64,000 nucleotides of DNA from Cyclobacterium lianum (GCF_900143075.1 NZ_FRCY01000009.1:124001-188000); one strand, 5' to 3'; shown: positions 55,124 to 63,749, numbered from the stretch's first letter. Notes: generated from the letters alone by a model not told the origin. Program-made: numbers and translations.

Positions 55124-55333
55124 TCAGTTGTTATTACAGTTTCCCTCTGCCCATCCGTAATTCCATCCAGTTTGAGAGCCCTGATTCATAGTATTGCAAG
55201 ACCTCACTACAAATAAGCTGGTGCAATAATCTGAAGGATCAGTTCCCGATCCACCATAAATAGTGGCCAATTGATCTTTCCGAAGCACTTCATCTGATAC
55301 CAGTTTTAATTTTCCTAAATTTAATTTTTTCAT
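55124..55333 (-). CDS. RiPP precursor peptide with double-glycine leader
   Basis: 69 aa. The leader (1-28) reads MKKLNLGKLKLVSDEVL and ends YGG, the cleavage site for C39 peptidase-type exporters, matching the leader of Bacteroidota GG-type natural product precursors. The core (29-69) has Cys at 37, 46 and 66, nine Ser/Thr, several aromatic residues and an Asn-rich end (GNCNNN). The exporter with a C39 domain is encoded at 61305-63506. A second ATG lies 8 bases upstream, forming a three-codon frame MKK followed by TGA that overlaps the start. No RBS-like sequence. Confidence 0.9.
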   Translation of the reverse strand: MKKLNLGKLKLVSDEVLRKDQLATIYGGSGTDPSDYCTSLFVVRSCNTMNQGSQTGWNYGWAEGNCNNN

Positions 55334-55370
55334 TTTTTCATTTTTTAAGTTATTATAAAATATATTTTCA

Positions 55371-55378
55371 CCAATATA
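55371..55378 (-). promoter_or_regulatory. Possible -7 element of the precursor gene
   Basis: Minus-strand TATATTGG (7 of 8 matches to TAnnTTTG). It would place transcription start near 55364, about 30 bases before the start codon, with the LytTR-type repeats 36-100 bases further upstream, an activator position. Confidence 0.4.
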
Positions 55379-55414
55379 ATAGTCTAAATCTGAAAAATTA
55401 TGTGGATATTTTTA

Positions 55415-55470
55415 TTTCCCGTGAACTGACTTGTTTTTCCCGTAAACTGGAAGTTTTATCCCGTAAATGA
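55415..55470 (-). repeat. Three 21-bp direct repeats, probable LytTR binding sites
   Basis: CCC of the repeats lies at 55418-55420, 55439-55441 and 55460-55462, a strict 21-base period. On the minus strand the units read CAGTTCACGGG, CAGTTTACGGG and CATTTACGGG. LytTR regulators (AgrA, ComE, VirR) bind pairs of roughly 9-base repeats of the form TACAGTTNA spaced by one 21-22 base period. The sites are 80-140 bases upstream of the precursor start. Confidence 0.7.
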
Positions 55471-55634
55471 AATGATCGTGTTCTGTAATGTATAGGAACT
55501 GACCCAGTTGGGATAAATTTAAAGACGCAGATAGGAAGTTGGATGATGTGATGATTTGGTAATATGTTGATACGTTTTCAGATAGGAAATAGTTGGCATA
55601 GGATTTTTTGAAGGAAACCAGCTTTTCAAAATCA

Positions 55635-56106
55635 TTATTTAAAGGGTATTCGGTCTACATTTGATGGGTCATCCGGATATGGCCAGCAGACAGCAAATTG
55701 CTTCCTGTCCCCCTGTATAATTTTGTAGGTAAGGCAAAGCTCCCTGCAAAAAGTAATCATTGTTTTCCGGTCAAGTTCTCGATCCATATCATCAAAGACA
55801 AATACACTTTTTATACCTTTAAATAATTCCAGGTGATTTAAAATCCCTTGCCTTAATGCCCCGGGAGGCCCGTCGACCAAAATCAGGTCAAAATTTATAC
55901 GGGATAAAACAGATTTGACTTCTTCTGGCGAATACCATTCCCCTTCTATAGGGGCCAGCATACATTCATGCTCCTGCGATAATGAAATACAATACCGGGT
56001 ATCGTGCTCAATGCTGGTCACCTGATAATTTCGTAGCAAGGCTTCGGTTCCCTTTCCTGTACCGAATAACGGATACCAGTGGTAAGGTATTGGTAATTCT
56101 TTTCAT
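55635..56106 (-). pseudogene. SAM-dependent methyltransferase-like gene with displaced start
   Basis: The open frame runs from 56102 down to 55635 and encodes FGTGKGTEALLRNYQVTSIEHD (motif I and acidic loop of class I methyltransferases), DLILVDGPPG, VFVFDDMD and YKIIQGDRKQFAVCW. No start codon lies in this frame except TTG at 56039 within the domain. The ATG at 56106 is one base out of frame: in ATGAAAAG one A too many. With one A fewer the product would begin MKELPIPYHWYPLFG. So the gene has a +1 frameshift at its second codon, or is a truncated remnant. Confidence 0.65.
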
Positions 56107-56358
56107 TAGTATTTTTTATAAAAGCCTTTCCCCATAAAGGCAGATAAAAGAAATTAAACCGGGTATAGCGATGAAATTCAAGATCGTTACGCTTAACTAT
56201 ACCTCCTCCCTTAACCCCTCCAGAAATAAAATTTCCACTTCGGTTATTCTAATTAAATGATATACACAACCCTAATTATTGCTGCTACACGTTTGAGCAT
56301 GGAGGCTTTACGTAAACATATTTTTTCTGATAGATCCTCAAATAAGCAGGAAATTAGA

Positions 56359-56718
56359 TTAATGCGTATCCCTGATGCCATTGTCCGGGAAATCAGGTTG
56401 ACGAAATTCTTTTTTTAGGGCAGCCCATTTGGATTTGGCTACCTTCAGTCGTACATTGTTTTCCATTACTATTTCCCTTTCCTTTGGCGGAATTGACTGG
56501 ATTAAATTAACATTGGCCAGACAATTCCGGTTTATTTTGAAAAATGTCTCCGGCAATTTTTTTTCCACCTTTTTTAGCGAGGAGCAGCAGGAATGGCTGC
56601 TTCCATCCAGACAAAAGACGGTGAGCAGGTAATCGTTTACCTCAATATGCGTGACCATATCAAGGCCAATTTTAAGGATTTTATGATTGCACCTGAGGAT
56701 TAAAGAATGGCTCTCCAT
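56359..56718 (-). CDS. Stand-alone LytTR-domain DNA-binding protein
   Basis: 119 aa. The LytTR domain covers nearly the whole protein: LRCNHKILKIGLDMVTHIEVNDYLLTVF, SLKKVEKKLPETFFKINRNCLANVNLI (conserved RNCLVN-like), and a C-terminal NVRLKVAKSKWAALKKEF (helix-strand). There is no receiver or kinase domain, so activity must be set by another partner, level or ligand. It is in the peptide cluster and probably binds the repeats at 55415-55470. Confidence 0.9.
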   Translation of the reverse strand: MESHSLILRCNHKILKIGLDMVTHIEVNDYLLTVFCLDGSSHSCCSSLKKVEKKLPETFFKINRNCLANVNLIQSIPPKEREIVMENNVRLKVAKSKWAALKKEFRQPDFPDNGIRDTH

Positions 56719-56771
56719 AAAAATAAATTTAGTAGTGTAACTAGGTCGATAAGATAAAAAAAAAGGATTGT

Positions 56772-56789
56772 ATTCAAATTGATTTGAAT
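56772..56789. repeat. Perfect inverted repeat upstream of the LytTR gene
   Basis: ATTCAAAT (56772-56779), two bases, ATTTGAAT (56782-56789). It lies 54 bases before the LytTR start. No U-run fits a minus-strand terminator. It may be an operator. Confidence 0.4.
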
Positions 56790-56917
56790 TATTTTTTGAT
56801 TGGATTTACATTTATATTTAAAATTTACATCAATAAAATTATAATTTTCTTTTTTTATATAAATTTTAATGGGTTTTTTTACGCATTTAATTTAACTATT
56901 TGTTAAAAGTATAAGAT

Positions 56918-57113
56918 TTAAAGTAGTTTTGCATAAACTTTTCTAATTGCCTGCCAAAAAGGGAAGTTGTCAAACTTACTGCGGATGAATGCCCTGCCCT
57001 TTGGTTTATGGTAATTTGTATTTTCGGATGGATCATCAAGTGAACCTCTAAGGATAGAAATGTAAGCGGTACCTTCAAATTGAGTATAAGTTCCACTTTT
57101 TCAGCTTGCGCAT
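56918..57113 (-). pseudogene. Small open frame with displaced start (unknown protein)
   Basis: Frame 57100 down to 56918 encodes about 60 residues, with text such as GTAYISILRGSLDDP, FIRSKFDNFPFWQAIRKVYA, that looks protein-like but matches nothing I know. The nearest ATG, 57113 (MRKLK...), is out of frame by one base in an A5 run (57097-57101 on the plus strand as T). With four A it would join into a 64-residue protein. Downstream of the first glycosyltransferase gene. Confidence 0.4.
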
Positions 57114-57134
57114 TCGGGGATTGTTATGCAGGTT

Positions 57135-57927
57135 TTAATCAACCGTCAGTTTTACAGGATGGTACAGTTTGTTTTTCAATCTTCCTGCCTCCGCAAAAAC
57201 CGGTCTCCAACGCATGGTGCCGTCGGAGAGTATGCCTCTATGGTTGGGGCTGTTGTCCATGTAGAACCGGTTTTCAAAGCCCTCGGGCACAAATTCCCCC
57301 TTGCCTCCAAAGTCATGGATAGAAAGTCCGCTTTCGTAGAGCAGGGTAGGGATCAGTACCTCATGGTGCCCACACCATTTGCTGAGGAGTACTTTGTGGA
57401 GTAATTCCAGGGCTTGACGCGAAATGCGGTAGATGGGGTTAAAGGAGCGGATCCGTTGCTCTAGTGGGATAACGGTATAGGGATGGGCCAGGGCAGGCCA
57501 CCAGGGCCATTCCGGCTCCTCCTTGTAGCGGCGGATATGACTGCTGATAAAATCAGTGTCCAGGGAGGAAAAAGCTTCAAAAAAGGCTCTCCAATCTCCG
57601 GAGAACGCCACATCGTCCTCAATGCACCAATAGTAATCGTATTGTGGATGAGATAGATAAAAATTCAGCAAGGGGAAATGGTTGCTGCCCGGAACCAGAG
57701 TAAAGCCAAGGGGGAAATAATTCAGGGAACTCAAGACCTCATCCGTAAATGTAAAAGCATCAAGCCCTGAAGCATTAACACCAGGCTTCCCTTTATCCAG
57801 ATGGTAAAGCAATACCGTATCTCCTATATCCCGGGTTGCTTCAAATATTTCCCGGTATTTTTGAATCAAAGGGAGGGAAGTTTTATTGGATAGTATTAAA
57901 AAGGATTGACTATTTTTTATCTGACAT
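57135..57927 (-). CDS. Putative glycosyltransferase with start displaced by an A-tract frameshift
   Basis: The frame from 57135 upwards stays open to 57938. Sequence: SFLILSNKTSLPLIQKYREI, then GDTVLLYHLD, YWCIEDDVAFSGDW (Asp-Asp motif of GT-A glycosyltransferases), CGHHEVLIPTLL and a C-terminal Arg-rich end. In-frame starts are only TTG at 57869 (inside the first helix) and rare ATA. The ATG at 57927 is one base out of frame across an A6 run (plus-strand T at 57913-57918): with A5 the protein would begin MSDKNSQSFLILSNK. Sugar donor unknown. Cotranscribed with the peptide cluster. Confidence 0.7.
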
Positions 57928-57944
57928 AATTCAACAGTTCATAA

Positions 57945-58079
57945 TTATAGATTTGTATACATAATTGGATGATAGGAAGAAAGAGAATTTTCGGAATCAA
58001 AACCTATGCTTCTCATAGCTTTAGCAAGCTGTTGTGTTCCGGTCCTGGGTAGTCCTATGCCAAATATTTTTCTTCTCAT
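57945..58079 (-). pseudogene. N-terminal fragment of a sulfotransferase
   Basis: 44 codons, ATG 58079 to TAA 57945. It reads KIFGIGLPRTGTQQLAKAM, the PAPS-binding 5'-PSB loop and following helix of cytosolic-type or bacterial sulfotransferases (GxPRTGTT). The rest of the domain (about 200 residues) is missing, so it cannot be active. It is likely a decayed tailoring gene of the peptide cluster, truncated by a stop or deletion; the region after it is the glycosyltransferase gene. Confidence 0.7.
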
Positions 58080-58116
58080 TATAACCATATCTTAAAATCC
58101 CGTAATGATAATAGCA

Positions 58117-58893
58117 TTATCTCCAGCTTTCGATCTCCCTTTTCAACTCCTTTTTCGACATCACCAGAGACTTTTGCAACTCCGCCATTTTTTTATGATT
58201 TTGACTGGAACTGTGGAAGGCACTGTTGAGTCCCCGTTCGTGGGAAAGATGAAATAAGGGGCCGGGTACATGTTGGTGCCGGTACCCCAATATCTTCCAG
58301 CGGTTTGCCCGGTCTCCATCTTCTCTGCCCCAGCCGTAGAATCTCTCGTTTTCCATCCCCGCATCTACATAGGCCTGCCTATGGGCAAAGAATACCCCAC
58401 CCACCGGATTGGGGGTATACAGTGCTTTCATTTTGCCCTGCTGCTTTTCCAATAGACCGATGTCCCCTGATTGGATATAAAGATCCCGCAAAATGTCAGA
58501 AGTGTCCAAAAACCGGTCCTGAAATGGGGTCACAAAATCGGCCTTTTCCTCCCTTAGCCTTTTCATGGGTGCTTCTATTTGGCTTGAGGGAATGATGACA
58601 TCCGTATCCCAGAGGCTTATATAGGTAGTTTCACAGGTAGCTGCCAGGGTATTGATGTATTTCGTCCGGTGAAAGACAGCATCAAGGTCTTCCACAAACC
58701 GGTAATCCACCTCCCTGGGTAGCAATTGTTGTAATATTCCGGTATTGCGCCGGGAGGCTTCCAGAATTTTTATCCTGGTATGAAAACTTCCCAGGAGGAA
58801 ATCCAGGATGACAAGGGTATTTTCTAGCCGGTCTACCGTATCTATCCGTAAAGGGATGATAAAGGTGACATCTCTAAGATCTGATTTTTCCAT
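58117..58893 (-). CDS. Putative GT-A glycosyltransferase (galactosyltransferase C-terminal type)
   Basis: 258 aa from ATG 58893 (MEKSDLRDVTFIIPLRID). A longer form from GTG at 58923 would overlap the preceding LanC-like gene. The N-terminal strand and SLWDTDVIIPSSQIEAPM (Asp-x-Asp metal site) are typical of GT-A enzymes; NPVGGVFFAHRQAYVDAGM and FYGWGREDGDRANRWK match the C-terminal domain of galactosyltransferase-like families. Probably decorates the peptide product or a surface glycan. Confidence 0.8.
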   Translation of the reverse strand: MEKSDLRDVTFIIPLRIDTVDRLENTLVILDFLLGSFHTRIKILEASRRNTGILQQLLPREVDYRFVEDLDAVFHRTKYINTLAATCETTYISLWDTDVIIPSSQIEAPMKRLREEKADFVTPFQDRFLDTSDILRDLYIQSGDIGLLEKQQGKMKALYTPNPVGGVFFAHRQAYVDAGMENERFYGWGREDGDRANRWKILGYRHQHVPGPLFHLSHERGLNSAFHSSSQNHKKMAELQKSLVMSKKELKREIESWR

Positions 58894-58906
58894 ATGCTGC
58901 AAAAAT

Positions 58907-59992
58907 TTATTTTTCCATTTCACCCGGGCTATCTTTTAGAATTTCCAGTAAGAGCATTCCTATTCCGGACAGACCTGTGGCCCATCCTGTATTTTTCTTC
59001 ATTTCCTGATAATGGCTCTCCTCCAGCCAATACACCGATTTACTTATTTTCCGGATTAACGCTTCCCTGGCAAATAGCAGCTCTGAAGTTCCGGTAGCGG
59101 CTGACAATTTTCTGCTGATAAATGCCAGACCCGTGATACCATCCTGTGCCAGGATATTCAGGCTTTTGCATTCTTCTTCAATGATCCTGGTCAGGGAGAT
59201 ACTTTTCCTCAGGAGATCTGCATGGTCTTGCAAAACAGTCAGGGGTAATTGTTTGATCATGCTTTCCAGTCCCAACAAAAGGAACACTCTATTGCTATGC
59301 AATCTTGGATACAGGGAGGTGATGATTGGGGTAAGGTAGTCCAGTATACGGTCAATTTTATGGGAACTGACCTGTAGTTGTTTCGACTTGGCCAGGAGGA
59401 TCAATAGTAGAGGAAGATCCCAAAACAGGGTAAACAAATCCGGTTCCCTTTGCTGAAAATTCTCCTCCTCTACCAGTTGTCCGATCCGGTTGATGATTTC
59501 GGACACCACCCGGGTGTGGATATAATGGTTTACGGGATCATGTGATAGTTCCAGCCTACAGGTGTAGTAAACCCAATACCCCAGCAAACCCTGCCTGATA
59601 TCTACGGGCAATGTTTCTTTGTTTGCATTCCAGTAGCGGTAGATGCGGTCGTCCACATCCTCCAGAATTTCATCCGGATCAGCAGCTACAAAATCATTTT
59701 TGATCAAATGGCACAGACCCCAGGCAATGCCCGCAAGCCCGTTTTCAAAATCAGCAGCAATGGAAATGTTTCCTGCTGCTTCATAAACTTCCCCTATACA
59801 TTTTTCAGCCATGGTTTGATGTGCCGGGTCATTGGTCTCCCGGGCCAACATAAAATAATAAATACCCAGGCCCATTTTTCCCTGAAAGAGTCCGGGGGCT
59901 TCATTGGAGGGGGCATATTCGGCCAAAAGTCGGTTGATTGCTATGAGTTTGGACGGTAACTGTGTGCTACTTTCGGTTTGTTGGGTTTTCAT
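58907..59992 (-). CDS. LanC-like protein without canonical zinc ligands
   Basis: 361 aa with the alpha-toroid repeats of LanC: GLFQGKMGLGIYYFM, FENGLAGIAWGLCHL, GLLGYWVYYTC, DGITGLAFI and TGWATGLSGIGMLLLE. Lanthipeptide cyclases bind zinc through Cys and Cys-His in WCYG and CHG motifs; neither occurs here (the second G-x-x-G repeat lacks CHG). So zinc-dependent thioether formation is not expected. It may be a scaffold or bind the leader. No LanB dehydratase is in the window. It follows the HlyD gene by 11 bases. Confidence 0.85.
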   Translation of the reverse strand: MKTQQTESSTQLPSKLIAINRLLAEYAPSNEAPGLFQGKMGLGIYYFMLARETNDPAHQTMAEKCIGEVYEAAGNISIAADFENGLAGIAWGLCHLIKNDFVAADPDEILEDVDDRIYRYWNANKETLPVDIRQGLLGYWVYYTCRLELSHDPVNHYIHTRVVSEIINRIGQLVEEENFQQREPDLFTLFWDLPLLLILLAKSKQLQVSSHKIDRILDYLTPIITSLYPRLHSNRVFLLLGLESMIKQLPLTVLQDHADLLRKSISLTRIIEEECKSLNILAQDGITGLAFISRKLSAATGTSELLFAREALIRKISKSVYWLEESHYQEMKKNTGWATGLSGIGMLLLEILKDSPGEMEK

Positions 59993-60003
59993 TATCTTCC
60001 GGT

Positions 60004-61302
60004 TTAATTGGCCATGATTGATTTAAATTTAAAGAAAAGCCTTTCTGCCACACTCAGGTCCCGGGTAATGATCTCGGCGTTTCCCAAAAGTTCCTGCGTA
60101 AAGGGGATCCTGGTATTAAAAGAGGTTTGCGTACCTTCCGGAAGGGAGGCGTAAACCAGATAATTGAATTCATCATCCGGGGAGACAGCCACCCTGGTAA
60201 CACGACCCGTCAGGGCACCATACTGCTGAAAAGGGAAATTGTCCAGCTTAATCAACACTTTGAGGCCCATAGCCACTTTTCCGGCATTCTGTGCCGGTAT
60301 TTTCATGGCACCTACCAGTTCCTCCTTGTTTTCCGGAAGTACGGTAAACACCGGCTCGCCGGCATTTACCTGTTGATTGGCACTCCAGATTTTCTGAAAG
60401 CTGACCAGACCTCCGGTAGAAGATTTCATCAGGTAGGTATATTCCCAATCCCGCAGGGCACGCTGCAGCCCATGGTAGGACTGGATCAGGCTTTTCAGGG
60501 CGCGGGTCTCCTCTTCCTTTTTATTGATTTCCGTGATGCGCAGCGTTTGGTTTCCCACGGTCAGGGCCTCCTGCATTTGGGAAATGGCTATGGCCATGCT
60601 GTTGACCTGCTCCTGTATCTGCAGGTATTCCATTTCCCGGGCCTCAAAATCCTTGTCGGCAATTACCCCATCTTCATGCAGTGCCTTGTTGCGATCGTAG
60701 TCGAGCTGGACCAGTTCCATTCTACGTTCCAATAGCTCCTTTTGGGCGATCTGCCTTTCGATCCGGTTATTGATTTCCACCAATGCGGTACGGCTGCCGT
60801 CCAATTGTCCGATAAACGGTTGAAGTTCCAGAAGTAGCCGGTATTCCATGTAATTTCGTTCAAATTCCAGAAAGGCAGGTTCCACTTCTCCCAGTACCAG
60901 GCTGGTAAGTGAATCCATGGCGAAGGCATAGCCATTTTCCTTTCCAAAGACCGCCTTTTCCATTTGCGCTTTCAGGATCAGGATATCCTCCAGGTTTGCG
61001 GTGCTTTTGATCCCGGCAAGTGGCTGGCCGGAGGAGACAAGTTCTCCATTTTCCACAAAGAGCTTTTCTATCTGACCGGAAGTACGGGCCAGCACCCGCT
61101 CCGTCGGCTCCCGGGTGGTCACCAGCACCTTTGCCTGCACAAAATCCGGGTACCTTATCAGAAAAGAGAGCGTGATGATCAGACAGGTCATAACAAATAC
61201 CAGGGTGATGCCCCAGCGGATCAGCCAGGCCGGCGGCCTGGTGATGATCTCCTGTACTTCTTCGGACCGGAGATGAAGGTTATTGGTAGGCTGATCCGGC
61301 AT
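60004..61302 (-). CDS. HlyD-family membrane fusion protein
   Basis: 432 aa. One N-terminal membrane helix (WGITLVFVMTCLIITLSFLI, about 30-50), a lipoyl/barrel-sandwich domain (VLARTSGQIEKLFVENGELV), a long coiled-coil hairpin (about 120-270) and a second half of the barrel (GLVSFQKIWSANQQVNAGEPVF). This is the periplasmic adaptor that connects the ABC exporter to an outer-membrane channel; no TolC is in the window. It starts 2 bases after the ABC gene. Confidence 0.92.
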   Translation of the reverse strand: MPDQPTNNLHLRSEEVQEIITRPPAWLIRWGITLVFVMTCLIITLSFLIRYPDFVQAKVLVTTREPTERVLARTSGQIEKLFVENGELVSSGQPLAGIKSTANLEDILILKAQMEKAVFGKENGYAFAMDSLTSLVLGEVEPAFLEFERNYMEYRLLLELQPFIGQLDGSRTALVEINNRIERQIAQKELLERRMELVQLDYDRNKALHEDGVIADKDFEAREMEYLQIQEQVNSMAIAISQMQEALTVGNQTLRITEINKKEEETRALKSLIQSYHGLQRALRDWEYTYLMKSSTGGLVSFQKIWSANQQVNAGEPVFTVLPENKEELVGAMKIPAQNAGKVAMGLKVLIKLDNFPFQQYGALTGRVTRVAVSPDDEFNYLVYASLPEGTQTSFNTRIPFTQELLGNAEIITRDLSVAERLFFKFKSIMAN

Positions 61303-61304
61303 GG

Positions 61305-63506
61305 TTAGTTTGTATTTATTTTTTCCAGCTCCAATTGATTTTTCACCAAATCAAAATAGGCTCCCTGTGCATACAGCAGTTGGTCATGGGACCCCAGTTC
61401 CACTATTTTTCCCTGATCGATAACGATGATCTGATCCGCATTTTTTACCGTACTCAGGCGATGGGCAATGACCACTACAGTCTTGCCTTTCATAAAATGC
61501 TGCAGGTTTTCCATCACGATGCGTTCGTTTCGGGCATCGAGTGCCGAGGTGGCCTCGTCAAAAAAGAGAATTTCAGGATCCTTATACACCGCCCGGGCGA
61601 TAAAAAGCCGCTGCTTTTGACCGGTGCTGATCCCGGCTCCCTCATTGCCGATTTTGGTATTGAAGCCAAGCGGCAGGGATTGGATGTAATCGTAGATATT
61701 GGCGATCCGGGCGGCTTTGATCAACAGCTCCTGGTCGATGCGGTCCTGACCCACAGCAATATTGGCCGCTATGGTATCGTTAAACACGTAGCCTTCCTGC
61801 ATCACCACCCCACAATGATCCCTCCAGCTTCTGGCAGCAATGATGCTAAGGTCATGCTGGCCATAGAGGATTTCTCCTTTGGTGGGTTCGTAAAACTTGA
61901 GCAATAACTTCATCAGGGTGGTCTTTCCGCTTCCGCTGGCACCTACCACCGCCGTAACTTTCTGTGGAGGTATGATCAGGTTGAGCCCTTCCAGAACGGG
62001 CTCATCGGCTCCTATATACCGAAAGGACAGGTTTCTTAGAGTCAACTCCTTAGCTACCTTGATTTTCCGGATATACTGCTTATCCCTGTTTTCCTCCTCT
62101 TCCTTGTCATGAATCTCGTTTAGCCGCTCCAGGCTGATGCTGGCATCCTGATAGGCCCGGATAAAACCGACTACCTGGGTGATGGGACTGTTTAGCTGCC
62201 CGATGATGTATTGGAGCGAAAGCATCATGCCCAGGGTAAGATTGCCTTCTATTACCAGCACGGCTGAGGTAAACGTGATGAGAATATTCTTCAGCTCATT
62301 GATCATGGAAGATCCTACGCCCTGGGTCTGTTCCAGGGAAAGGGTCTGAATGGACACATTGAACAGGCTGGCCTGTACAAATTCCCATCGCCATCGCTTT
62401 TGCTTTTCCGCATTGTGCATTTTGATTTCCTGCATGCCGTTGATCAGCTCGATCACCGTGCTCTGTTCCTGGCTCAACTGGGCAAAACGCTTATAGTCCA
62501 GCTCCCTCCTGCGCTTCATAAAATACAGTACCCAGAGGATGTAGAAAATGCTTCCGGCGAGAAAAATTAAAAAAATCGTGATGCTGTAGTAAACAAGTAC
62601 CGCCCCGAAGACGAAGAAATTAAAAAAGGAAAATAAGGTGCTAAGGGTGGTTCCTGTCAACAGGTTTTCTATCCGGCGGTGGTCGCCGATGCGCTGCATG
62701 ATATCCCCGGTCATCCGGGTATCGAAATAGGCGATGGGCAGGTTCATCAGCTTGATAAAAAAGTCGGATACCAGGGAGATATTGATCCGGGTACTCAGGT
62801 GAAGCAAAATCCAGCTCCGGAACACTTCTACACTGGTGCGGCCGATAAACAGCATTATCTGCGCCAATAGTACCAGGTAGATAAAACCGATATCCTGGTT
62901 TTGAATGCCCACATCGACGATGCTCTGGGTCAGAAAGGGAAAAATAAGCTGTAAGAGACTGCCTACCAGCAGCCCGATACAAAGCTGAACCAAGAGGTTT
63001 TTGTAATTGAACAAATACCGGAACAGAAAGCGTAGCGATCGCTTGTCTTCCTCCTCCCATTTCATCCGTTTGAAGTCCGGGGTTACCTCCAGCAACAGGG
63101 TGACGCCTTCTTTGGTGGATTCATCGGCACCGTTTCCAATCCACCGGGCGATAAATTCCGCTTTGGACAGGCGGATCAGGCCATAGGCCGGATCGGAGAG
63201 GTAAACCTGGCCTTTTTTGATCCGGTACACCACCACAAAGTGCCTTTTATCCCAATGGGCGATCAGGGGAAGCTGTGCTTTTTTCAGGCGGTTAAAATCA
63301 AGCCTCGCTCCTATGGTCTTAAAGCCGATGGCCTCCGCCGCCTCGCTCAGTTTAAGCAGGTTGCTTCCGGAGCGGGTGGTTTCCGAATATTCCCGTATTT
63401 CCTGCAGGGAGATCAGTTTGCCGTAATGTTTGGCAATGATGCGCAGGCAGGTGGGGCCACAGTCCTTGGCATCAGGTTGTTTGTAGAAGGGGAAAGTGGT
63501 TTTCAA
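61305..63506 (-). CDS. Peptidase C39-containing ABC exporter (PCAT)
   Basis: 733 aa: N-terminal C39 peptidase (about 1-135) with catalytic Cys16 in QPDAKDCGPTCLR, His89 in HWDKRHFVVVY and Asp105 in LSDPAYGL; six membrane helices (about 165-450); ABC domain with VVGASGSGKTTLMKLLL (Walker A), ISTGQKQRLFIARA (signature) and EILFFDEATSALD (Walker B). It cuts double-glycine leaders and exports the core. The precursor at 55124-55333 has a matching GG. First gene after the maturase in the operon. Confidence 0.96.
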   Translation of the reverse strand: MKTTFPFYKQPDAKDCGPTCLRIIAKHYGKLISLQEIREYSETTRSGSNLLKLSEAAEAIGFKTIGARLDFNRLKKAQLPLIAHWDKRHFVVVYRIKKGQVYLSDPAYGLIRLSKAEFIARWIGNGADESTKEGVTLLLEVTPDFKRMKWEEEDKRSLRFLFRYLFNYKNLLVQLCIGLLVGSLLQLIFPFLTQSIVDVGIQNQDIGFIYLVLLAQIMLFIGRTSVEVFRSWILLHLSTRINISLVSDFFIKLMNLPIAYFDTRMTGDIMQRIGDHRRIENLLTGTTLSTLFSFFNFFVFGAVLVYYSITIFLIFLAGSIFYILWVLYFMKRRRELDYKRFAQLSQEQSTVIELINGMQEIKMHNAEKQKRWRWEFVQASLFNVSIQTLSLEQTQGVGSSMINELKNILITFTSAVLVIEGNLTLGMMLSLQYIIGQLNSPITQVVGFIRAYQDASISLERLNEIHDKEEEENRDKQYIRKIKVAKELTLRNLSFRYIGADEPVLEGLNLIIPPQKVTAVVGASGSGKTTLMKLLLKFYEPTKGEILYGQHDLSIIAARSWRDHCGVVMQEGYVFNDTIAANIAVGQDRIDQELLIKAARIANIYDYIQSLPLGFNTKIGNEGAGISTGQKQRLFIARAVYKDPEILFFDEATSALDARNERIVMENLQHFMKGKTVVVIAHRLSTVKNADQIIVIDQGKIVELGSHDQLLYAQGAYFDLVKNQLELEKINTN

Positions 63507-63749
63507 GGAATTATTTTGAATTTAAATTAATGTTTTCAATTAGTCTGGTAGCCAATAACTCAATAGCAATTAAATGACTTGAACTATAAAATTAAATTTT
63601 ATAAACCTAGAAGGAATTTAATTTCAGTGATTAACCTGAAAGGAAAAATTGCTAGATTTTTTCTATAAACAGAAATCTGTAATGGATAGAGGATCAGTTC
63701 AAAATAAGTTATTTATCGAGTATCTAATTCCATTAAATATTATCAGAAA
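63507..63749. other. AT-rich spacer between the maturase and the ABC exporter
   Basis: About 240 AT-rich bases with only very short open frames (for example 31 codons on the plus strand from about 63680). No second precursor peptide and no hairpin with a U-run was recognised. Confidence 0.45.

Noticed and set aside
58894-58923. GTG start of the second glycosyltransferase
   Set aside because: It would overlap the LanC-like gene by 17 bases; the ATG at 58893 is the better fit, though the alternative cannot be excluded.
60127-60735. 202-codon frame antisense to the HlyD-like gene
   Set aside because: No motif, opposite strand of a well-supported gene, no promoter.
61335-61907. 190-codon frame antisense to the ABC exporter
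   Set aside because: Shadow frame of the ATPase domain; composition not protein-like.
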